Assembly: GCF_002160865.1 (NCBI RefSeq)
Contig: NZ_NFLJ01000013.1
Location: 1 to 61,450, forward strand
Source of the DNA: Massiliimicrobium timonense
Lineage (GTDB): Bacteria; Bacillota_I; Bacilli_A; Erysipelotrichales; Coprobacillaceae
Direction of reading: 5' to 3'
Length of the DNA: 61,450 nt
The notes beneath the pieces are model-generated. The model saw only the letters and a program-made list of their open reading frames with translations. It made no database searches and was not told the DNA's origin. Made by a program: the position numbers and the translations under genes. Shown here piece by piece: positions 55,207 to 61,450 of this stretch (position 1 is the first letter of the stretch; each line of letters opens with the position of its first letter).

Positions 55207-56016
55207 AATAATCTGAAAATGTTTTAAAGCTTTGAAGATGCCATCATTTTTAACAACATCAGTGACATAAGTGGCTGCTTTTTTGGCTGCCTCTCTACCA
55301 CTGCCTACACAGATACTTGTACCAGCACATTCAAACATAGGAATATCCACTTCAGCATCACCAAAAGCATAAATATCAACTTGATCTATTTGTAGATAAT
55401 CTATTAATTGTTCAATGGCTTTCTTCTTATCAATATGAGGTAAAGCACAGTCACCAAATAAAGCTTCTTCTCCTTGTCCACCCCAAGTTAAACATTGAAA
55501 TTGTGGAAAATGCTCTTTGAAATCAAGATAATCTTGATAACTATTTAAAATATAATTGATTTTTGTAATATTTTCTTGATACATGCTTTCAGGAAATGTC
55601 ATCATTGGATAAATATCACGAATTTTAATATCACCTTGATGACCATATTTTTGATAAGTAGGAACCGCTCTTGTTTCAAAATCATGGGAACCATATAAAC
55701 CATCATTCCCTTCCATGAAATAACATAAATCATGACAATCTAAATAATCAGTAATTTCTTTCACTTGTGCTAATGAAAGTTTTTGATCTTTTAGCACCTT
55801 TCCTTCACATTCAATATAAGCACCATTTCCACAAATCATACCACTGACTTCAATATCTCCTACAGTTGCACGATTACGTGTTCTTCCTGTCACAACAAAT
55901 ACATAATGTCCTAAATCTTTCGCTTGTTTTAATGCATCTTTGCAACTTTGAGGAACGGTCCCATCATAGCTGATCAGTGTACCATCAACATCAAATAATA
56001 GTAATTTTTTATTCAT
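55204..56016 (-). CDS. Cof-type HAD-superfamily phosphatase
   Basis: A 270-residue haloacid dehalogenase-like phosphatase, subclass IIB. Motif I LLFDVDGTL contains the nucleophile Asp and the acid Asp; motif II is VVTGRTRNR; motif IV is FGDAEVDIPMF. The cap lies between about residues 85 and 185. Substrates of Cof proteins are sugar phosphates or pyridoxal phosphate. ATG 56016 overlaps the end of the peptidase gene by eight bases; the longer frame lies inside that gene. Confidence 0.88.
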   Translation of the reverse strand: MNKKLLLFDVDGTLISYDGTVPQSCKDALKQAKDLGHYVFVVTGRTRNRATVGDIEVSGMICGNGAYIECEGKVLKDQKLSLAQVKEITDYLDCHDLCYFMEGNDGLYGSHDFETRAVPTYQKYGHQGDIKIRDIYPMMTFPESMYQENITKINYILNSYQDYLDFKEHFPQFQCLTWGGQGEEALFGDCALPHIDKKKAIEQLIDYLQIDQVDIYAFGDAEVDIPMFECAGTSICVGSGREAAKKAATYVTDVVKNDGIFKALKHFQII

Positions 56017-57043
56017 GATTTTCACCTTGATGAATATAGGCAAGAACTAAGCGATACGTATTTTCTACAGCTTGGATATGTGTTCTTTCCATACCATGTG
56101 AAGCATGAACGCCCGGTCCTATTAAAGCACCTTTGATGTTTTGTCCACCTCTTAAAGCAGCAGAAACATCACTACTATAGAATGGATAAATATCAACTGC
56201 ATATTGTAAATTCTCTCTTTTTGCAAGTTCTATAAATGTAGATGTGATTTCATAGTCATAAGGACCACTGGAATCTTTCGCACAAATACTGACATCATAT
56301 TCACTACAAGCTAAATCTTCTCCAATACATCCCATATCTACCGCAATCAATTCATCAACATTTGAATCAACATAGCTACTACCATGCCCCACTTCTTCAA
56401 ATGTAGAAATCATAAAGTAAAGATTATGTTGAGGTTGAATATGATTTTGTGATAAATATTTCAAAACACCAAAAAGTATCGCAACACTCATTTTATCATC
56501 TAAAAATCTTGACTTAATAAATCCTGAATCAGTGAATGTTGTTTTAGGTTCAATCGCAATATAATCACCATTATCAATACCAAGCTTTTTTACATCTTCT
56601 TTTGTTTTAACGACTTCATCAAGACGAATATGCATTGTATCACATGATCTTTCTTTGTCTTTAGAATCTTTATAAACATGAGCAGCAGGTGAATTGGAAA
56701 GAATTGTTCCTGTATAAACATCATGATTTCTTGTCATAATACGACAATATTCACCATCTAATGTTGGAATAATAGGACCACCAACATTCGTAAAAGCTAA
56801 AGTTCCATCATCTTTAATACTTCTGACCATTAATCCTAGTGTATCAACATGAGCACAGAACCCAATTGTATAATCATCTTGTCCATCTACGAATATTTGT
56901 AGATTACCTTTTTTAGTCAGTTTTGTTTCAAATCCTAAATTTTGTGCTTCTTTTTGACAATATTCAATGACTTCTTTAGTATAACCAGAAGGACTGTCAA
57001 TCGCCATAATATCTTTTAAAATAGAAAGTATGTATTCATTCAT
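56009..57043 (-). CDS. M42-family glutamyl aminopeptidase/endoglucanase-type metallopeptidase
   Basis: A 344-residue dinuclear metallo-aminopeptidase that forms large tetrahedral assemblies in this family. Metal ligands and catalysts are readable: FCAHVDTLG (His, Asp), SRFLDDKMSV (bridging Asp), STFEEVGHGSS (Glu-Glu), AVDMGCIGED (Asp) and GVHASHGMERTH (His). It is the middle gene of Rrf2-M42-HAD, overlapping both neighbours by 4 and 8 bases. Confidence 0.92.
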   Translation of the reverse strand: MNEYILSILKDIMAIDSPSGYTKEVIEYCQKEAQNLGFETKLTKKGNLQIFVDGQDDYTIGFCAHVDTLGLMVRSIKDDGTLAFTNVGGPIIPTLDGEYCRIMTRNHDVYTGTILSNSPAAHVYKDSKDKERSCDTMHIRLDEVVKTKEDVKKLGIDNGDYIAIEPKTTFTDSGFIKSRFLDDKMSVAILFGVLKYLSQNHIQPQHNLYFMISTFEEVGHGSSYVDSNVDELIAVDMGCIGEDLACSEYDVSICAKDSSGPYDYEITSTFIELAKRENLQYAVDIYPFYSSDVSAALRGGQNIKGALIGPGVHASHGMERTHIQAVENTYRLVLAYIHQGENHE

Positions 57044-57477
57044 AAATTTTCTCCTCCTTGATGGGCTGCATTTATAATTTGTGATAAAGTGATTTCATTT
57101 AATTTTTGTTTATATTGATATTCAGCAGCATTTAAATAATCAACAATAAAATCTTCTGTTTCCTTAACCTTTAAATGAGAATCAAAAACCTTATCAACCA
57201 AATGTGTTGTTTTCACAAAAGGTTCTTTTCCTTCCATAGCTTCAAAAATATCCAATAAAGAAATATTTTCAAGCGATTTTGTTAAAACAAAACCACCACG
57301 CTTATTAGCCATAGATTGAATCAAACCAGAAACAACAAGTTGTCTGGTGATTTTTTTGAGATAAGAATCTGATACCAATAGTTTTTCACTCAGTTCATGA
57401 CTTTTAATGGGTTTATCATTAGCACCTATTAAAAGTAATATACAAATAGCTTGTTCAAAACTCTTTCTAATCTTCAT
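57040..57477 (-). CDS. Rrf2-family transcriptional regulator
   Basis: A 145-residue winged-helix regulator: FEQAICILLLIGA, then SHELSEKLLVSDSYLKKITR and GFVLTKSLENISLLDIFEAM, the family signature. The Cys triad that holds Fe-S clusters in IscR and NsrR, normally around residues 90-110, is absent (that region is FVKTTHLVDKVFDSHLKVK), so it probably does not sense Fe-S or NO directly. ATG 57477 is 8 bases from GGAAGG; closer ATG and GTG codons are too near. It is divergent from the YhgE gene, a probable target. Confidence 0.9.
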   Translation of the reverse strand: MKIRKSFEQAICILLLIGANDKPIKSHELSEKLLVSDSYLKKITRQLVVSGLIQSMANKRGGFVLTKSLENISLLDIFEAMEGKEPFVKTTHLVDKVFDSHLKVKETEDFIVDYLNAAEYQYKQKLNEITLSQIINAAHQGGENL

Positions 57478-57533
57478 TTTCATCACCTTCCTTTCTATTT
57501 TAACAGAAAATCAATTCTTTGTATCTAAAAGAG

Positions 57534-57561
57534 TTGACAATTATAAGGAAATTTATATAAT
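57534..57561 (+). promoter_or_regulatory. Promoter of the yhgE-like gene
   Basis: TTGACA (57534-57539) and TATAAT (57556-57561) with a 16-bp spacer, followed after one base by the leader palindrome. Confidence 0.78.
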
Positions 57562-57562
57562 A

Positions 57563-57606
57563 ATCTTTAGATATTTTATATCTATGGATATTAAATATCT
57601 AAAGAT
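57563..57606 (+). promoter_or_regulatory. 44-bp near-perfect palindrome in the yhgE leader
   Basis: Arms 57563-57582 and 57587-57606 pair at 19 of 20 positions (only 57577/57592 mismatch) around TATG. It lies immediately after the -10 box and 20 bases before the start codon, with no T run, so it is not a terminator. It could be the operator of the divergent Rrf2 protein or an mRNA hairpin close to the ribosome site. Confidence 0.8.
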
Positions 57607-57626
57607 AATAAGAAAGAAGGGGTTTT

Positions 57627-60062
57627 ATGCTTAAACAGGAGTGGAAGAATATTTTTCATCATACTTGGATGAAGGTCGTTCTTGTAGCGATTATTTTGAT
57701 ACCAAGTTTATATGCTTGTATTTTTTTAGGATCTATGTGGGATCCTTATGGAAATACAGGAAAGATTCCCGTAGCTGTGGTGAATCTTGATTTATCAGTT
57801 AAGTATGGGAATCGTACTTTAGATGTAGGGAAAGAATTGGCAGATCGACTCAAAGACAATACAAGTATGGATTTTCAATGCGTGGATAAAGATAAAGCAC
57901 AGAAAGGATTAAAAGATGGTCAATATTATATGATCATTACTATTCCTGAAGATTTTTCAAAAAATGCAACAACGCTTCTAGATGAACAACCACAAAAAAT
58001 GAAACTTCATTATGCAACGAATCCAGGAAGTAACTATATTGCTTCTAAAATGGATGATTCAGCAATCGAAAAAATCAAATCAGAAGTTTCACAAACTGTG
58101 ACAAAAACATATGCTCAAACAATTTTTGAACAAATTACAACGTTAACAGATGGTTTAAAACAAGCCAATAATGGGGCACATCAATTATCTGATGGAAGTC
58201 AAGCATTGGTAGATGGAAACCAGTTGATTTCAGATAATCTTCAAGTTTTAGCAGACAGTACACTTTCATTTGAAAACGGAGCACAAACACTGACAAAAGG
58301 ATTAAAAGATTATACGGAAGGTGTTTTAACAGTGCATAATGGTGTCTATACTTTAAAAGATGGATTGGACACATTGTATCAATCAACACAACCACTTCAT
58401 GATGGAGTGGAGGCATTATCTCAGGGGTCTTCAGTATTAAACACAGGACTACAACAATATACAAAAGGTGTTTCAAGTGTTTATCAAGGAACACAACAAC
58501 TTATGAAAAATCAAGAACCAATAACTCAAGGAATGCAAAGTTTGGATCAAGGAACTGATAAACTTATAGAAGGCAATCAACAGGTTTATCAAGGATTGAA
58601 TCAACTCAATCAACAGTTATCTTCAATCAATACGGAACAAATACAAACAATCACACAGGCTAATGATTCTTTAAATCAAGCAACAATATTGTTGAATCAA
58701 TTGATGTCTTCCAATCCATCAATGGCTCAAAAATGGATGAACCAAAAGTTAAGTGATGCAGAAGCCAAGAATATCGCTTTGAATCAACAAGATGTACAGT
58801 ATCTTTTAACACATTATTCGTATATAGAATTAGAAAAAAGTGTAATCACAGGGAATCAAGAAGCTATCCGTCAATTCAGTACAAGTTTAACACAAGTGTA
58901 TAAAAATACACAAAAACTAGAAAAAGGAAGCCAACAACTCCAAAGTGGTTTAGAAGACTTGAATACATCAGTGAGAACATCATTAATACCGGGTATTGAA
59001 GCTTATATGAAAGGTGTTAGTCAGATTCATGATGGCTTAGGAAAATTAGAACATCAAAATCAAACATTATTGCAGGGAAGTCAACAATTAACAGATGGAT
59101 TATTATCGTTTAAACAACAGACACCAGCTCTTTTCGGTGGAATAGAACAATTAAATCAAGGAGTAAAAGCATTATATGATGGTACAACCACATTAATATC
59201 TCAAAATGAAACAATCATGCAAGGATCAACACAATTAACTCAAGGTTCAACACAGATTAAAGCAGGTGCAAAACAACTGAGTGATGGTTCATTAACATTA
59301 AGTGATGGTTTACAGACACTTCAAAATGGGACTCAAAAATTAGATGAAAGTTTGAAGGAAGGAGTAGAAAAGGCTAATTTTCATATTCAAGATTCAACGT
59401 TGGATATGATGTCCGCACCAGTAGAAACAAGTCATGAAGCGATTTCCACAGTCACAAACAATGGTCATGCGATGGCACCTTATATGATGAGCGTGGCTTT
59501 ATATGTTGCTGCTTTAGCTTTTACACTTATGTATCCAATAAGAAAAGGTATAAAAAAAGCTTCATCACCATTCAAGTATTGGCTATCAAAAGCCTCTGTG
59601 ATGTATAGTGTATCAACATTATCAGCTATCATTTTAATCACAAGTTTAAGATGGATATGTGGCTTTGAACCTCAACAATTATTGATGACTTATCTCTTTG
59701 CGATTATTGTTTCAGCTGCTTTTATGTCACTTGTGATGTTGTTGTCACTGACAACAGGTTATATAGGAGAATTTTTATTGTTAGTCTTTATGATTTTAAA
59801 TTTAGGTGGATCAGCAGGAACTTATCCATTAGAAACATCAAATCTATTTTATCAATGGCTACATCCATTTGTCCCTTATACTTATAGTGTCAATGGATTT
59901 AGAAAAGTCATTAGTATGACAGAAATGCCCATTACAAATGAAATCATCATCTTTTTAGGAATTCTTATGATTTGTTCACTTCTTACAATTCTTTATTATC
60001 GTTTTAAAAATAAAGAAGATAAACATCTTATTCCACAGGCATTTGAAAAAGTTAATGAATAA
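57627..60062 (+). CDS. YhgE/Pip-family membrane protein
   Basis: An 811-residue protein with one N-terminal helix (VVLVAIILIPSLYACIFLG), a long extracellular region, and about five C-terminal helices from residue 625 on, as in YhgE and phage infection protein. The N-terminal WDPYGNTGKIPVAVVNLDL is the family hallmark. The extracellular region of about 450 residues is a helical stalk built from repeats with G-x(2-3)-L spacing (LSDGSQALVDGNQLISDN, LSDGSLTLSDGLQTLQNG). Homologues are phage receptors or export-related proteins; the role here is unknown. GAAGGGG precedes ATG 57627. Confidence 0.9.
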   Translation: MLKQEWKNIFHHTWMKVVLVAIILIPSLYACIFLGSMWDPYGNTGKIPVAVVNLDLSVKYGNRTLDVGKELADRLKDNTSMDFQCVDKDKAQKGLKDGQYYMIITIPEDFSKNATTLLDEQPQKMKLHYATNPGSNYIASKMDDSAIEKIKSEVSQTVTKTYAQTIFEQITTLTDGLKQANNGAHQLSDGSQALVDGNQLISDNLQVLADSTLSFENGAQTLTKGLKDYTEGVLTVHNGVYTLKDGLDTLYQSTQPLHDGVEALSQGSSVLNTGLQQYTKGVSSVYQGTQQLMKNQEPITQGMQSLDQGTDKLIEGNQQVYQGLNQLNQQLSSINTEQIQTITQANDSLNQATILLNQLMSSNPSMAQKWMNQKLSDAEAKNIALNQQDVQYLLTHYSYIELEKSVITGNQEAIRQFSTSLTQVYKNTQKLEKGSQQLQSGLEDLNTSVRTSLIPGIEAYMKGVSQIHDGLGKLEHQNQTLLQGSQQLTDGLLSFKQQTPALFGGIEQLNQGVKALYDGTTTLISQNETIMQGSTQLTQGSTQIKAGAKQLSDGSLTLSDGLQTLQNGTQKLDESLKEGVEKANFHIQDSTLDMMSAPVETSHEAISTVTNNGHAMAPYMMSVALYVAALAFTLMYPIRKGIKKASSPFKYWLSKASVMYSVSTLSAIILITSLRWICGFEPQQLLMTYLFAIIVSAAFMSLVMLLSLTTGYIGEFLLLVFMILNLGGSAGTYPLETSNLFYQWLHPFVPYTYSVNGFRKVISMTEMPITNEIIIFLGILMICSLLTILYYRFKNKEDKHLIPQAFEKVNE

Positions 60063-60112
60063 ATATGTATATTTCTTCATTCTTTGACCATGATATGAAT
60101 ATGGAGGTTAAG

Positions 60113-60559
60113 ATGATGAAAAAAATATTAGCATTACTTTTATGTATGACTGTATTTACTGGTTGTAGTAGTCAGACAGATACATCGGATGATACAGCCA
60201 ATAACAATCGTTCAACAGATAATGTGACAGAAAATGAAAATAACAATAACACACCAACTAACAAAACAGATGATTGGTATGCTCAATTTGAAAATGGCTT
60301 GAAAGAAGGAAACATTGATTATTCTTCTAAAAATGTCTTAGATGCAACAAATGTTGGTGGTGTAGAAGGTTATCGTTATGTAACGGATAATGGAAATATT
60401 GACGTTTATCGTTATGAAGATGGTGATGAGTTTGAACGTATCATGGATGAAAAAACAATTGGTGATGATAAAAAGAAAGTAGAAGTCAATGACCATATGG
60501 TGATTGTATCTGATGGGTTATCAGAAGATGTATTGGATATATTTAGAAATTTAAAATAA
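60113..60559 (+). CDS. Small lipoprotein, unknown function
   Basis: A secreted protein of about 148 residues. The signal peptide ILALLLCMTVFTGCSS ends in a lipobox (FTGC), so the mature N-terminal Cys would be lipidated. A low-complexity Asn/Thr/Asp linker (about 22-55) leads to a compact domain with YRYVTDNGNIDVYRYEDG and DHMVIVSDGLS. GGAGG at 60103-60107 supports ATG 60113 or 60116. It is 50 bases behind the YhgE gene and may be co-transcribed with it. Confidence 0.82.
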   Translation: MMKKILALLLCMTVFTGCSSQTDTSDDTANNNRSTDNVTENENNNNTPTNKTDDWYAQFENGLKEGNIDYSSKNVLDATNVGGVEGYRYVTDNGNIDVYRYEDGDEFERIMDEKTIGDDKKKVEVNDHMVIVSDGLSEDVLDIFRNLK

Positions 60560-60565
60560 ATAGGA

Positions 60566-60594
60566 AAGGTCTTGTAGAAATACAGGACTTTTTT
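60566..60594 (+). terminator. Rho-independent terminator
   Basis: GTCTTGTA/TACAGGAC stem with one G-U pair, GAAA loop and six T residues. Confidence 0.85.
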
Positions 60595-60639
60595 GTACTG
60601 TTTGACTATAATATAATCAAAAAGAAAGGAAAAATCATA

Positions 60640-61450
60640 ATGAAGCGTATCACAACAGGAACAGAAAATTTTAAAGAATTCATTGATAAGATTTATTATT
60701 ATGTTGATAAGACAATGCTTATAGATGATGTCTTAAGCGATAAGGTCATGTTGTATACAAGCCCTAGACATTTTGGAAAGACATTAAACATGAGTATGCT
60801 TTATTATTTCTTTTCTAATAAGGAAAAAGAAAATGCTTATCTTTTTGAGGGTTTGAATGTATCAAAACATCAATATCTCATGCTTCATCAAAATTAATAT
60901 CCTGTCATTTTTCTATCTTTGAAAGATATGAATGCAATACTTTTCAATCTCAGATTTATATTTTTGCCAATATCATTGCAAATATTGTTGATAAATATAG
61001 TGATATACAAAATAGTGATATAAACATCAATATTAATGAATTACATATGTCTTTAAAAGATATTTCATCTATTCTATTTAACTATTATCATCAAAAAGTC
61101 ATCATTCTCATAGACGAATATGATGTGCCTTTACAGAGTGCCTATCATCATGGTTACTATGATGAAATGGTTGATTTTATAAGAAGCGTCTTTTCATCTG
61201 CATTAAAAACTAACGATGCACTGGAAAGAGGAGTATTGACTGGCTGTCTTAGAATATCTAAAGAAAGCATCTTTACAGGTCTTAATAACTTTACAGTGAG
61301 AACCATTATGGATGTAGAGGCATCTGATTGTTTTGGATTTACCCAAGAAGAAATTGATGAACTTTTGAAATACTATAATCTTATGGATAATCGTCAAGAG
61401 ATGAAGGAATGGTATGATGGCTATCTGTTTGGAAAGACGGAAATCTATAA
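60640..61450 (+). pseudogene. AAA-ATPase-like/DUF1703 protein gene, disrupted, cut by window edge
   Basis: The N-terminus matches AAA-ATPase_like proteins that carry a C-terminal PD-(D/E)XK-like domain: KIYYYVDKTMLIDDVL, then SPRHFGKTLNMSMLYYFF with the P-loop variant. An in-frame TAA at 60895-60897 interrupts the frame, the same frame continues YPVIFLSLKDMNA, and a shift near 60931-60945 moves the coding signal to another frame (IANIVDKYSDIQ; VIILIDEYDVPLQSAYHHGY with Walker B; KEWYDGYLFG). Both defects would have to be repaired for function, so it is a pseudogene unless the sequence has errors. Confidence 0.85.

Noticed and set aside
58140-59370. Repetitive DNA resembling a CRISPR or minisatellite array
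   Set aside because: The repeats are imperfect, in frame, and explained by the Gly/Leu repeat stalk of the YhgE protein; no constant repeat with unique spacers.

Overview
The window is AT-rich chromosomal DNA of a low-GC Gram-positive anaerobe. The full F-type ATP synthase operon, a T-box leader on metG, Fe-S-dependent 2-hydroxyacyl-CoA dehydratase activase homologues, abundant flavodoxin-like reductases and UUA/AAA-rich codon use fit the Erysipelotrichia/Coprobacillus-Thomasclavelia type of gut Firmicutes. That placement is inferred from gene content and style, not from a search.

Layout. 1-8.3 kb: the end of a leucyl aminopeptidase, a flavodoxin-like reductase, a YtrA-type GntR/ABC-2 cassette with a readable promoter-operator, a cysteine-rich DUF5714-like protein, an alpha/beta hydrolase, a TetR regulator beside a zinc-type dehydrogenase, and decayed gene remnants. 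8.3-9.0 kb: an IS200/IS605 insertion with terminal hairpins. 9.1-12.8 kb: a tsaC-rpiB-glyA run, then upp. 12.8-19.4 kb: the complete atpIBEFHAGDC operon; its c subunit has a glutamate in both helices. 19.5-26.8 kb: an orphan PTS IIB, two surface cell-wall enzymes, MscL with a C-terminal zinc ribbon, and a leftward iron-ADH/ALDH/SCP2-like operon. 27-31 kb: T-box plus metG, a HAAS-like membrane protein, yggS, and the first 60 codons of an HD phosphohydrolase.

31.1-43.2 kb: a 12.1-kb integrative mobilizable element of visibly higher GC. It has split the HD gene exactly between its first conserved His and its HD pair. Its backbone is XRE repressor, Xis, tyrosine integrase, MobC-like, a 48-aa gene, a RepA-like ATPase, a hairpin-rich oriT candidate, a MobV relaxase and TnpV. 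Its cargo is two TetR-led modules, each preceded by a copy of the same ~111-bp repeat: a TetR/flavoprotein/XRE-membrane module, and a TetR/ABC/permease/ICMT-like module followed by an MGMT-like protein with PYWR at the active-site position.

43.2-61.4 kb: the rest of the HD gene, an AbgA-like amidohydrolase, MarR plus a 1406-residue dehydratase activase, an OpuC-type osmolyte importer (ATPase plus fused permease-binding protein), a second alpha/beta hydrolase overlapping an AAC(3)-like acetyltransferase, a leftward HAD/M42 peptidase/Rrf2 operon divergent from a YhgE/Pip protein whose leader holds a 44-bp near-perfect palindrome, a lipoprotein, and a broken AAA-ATPase-like gene at the right edge.

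No CRISPR array, rRNA or tRNA was recognised. I saw no obviously new multi-gene defence system. The most unusual items are the HD-gene integration with the repeat-bracketed cargo, the c-ring carboxylate pair, the PYWR protein and the yhgE leader palindrome.
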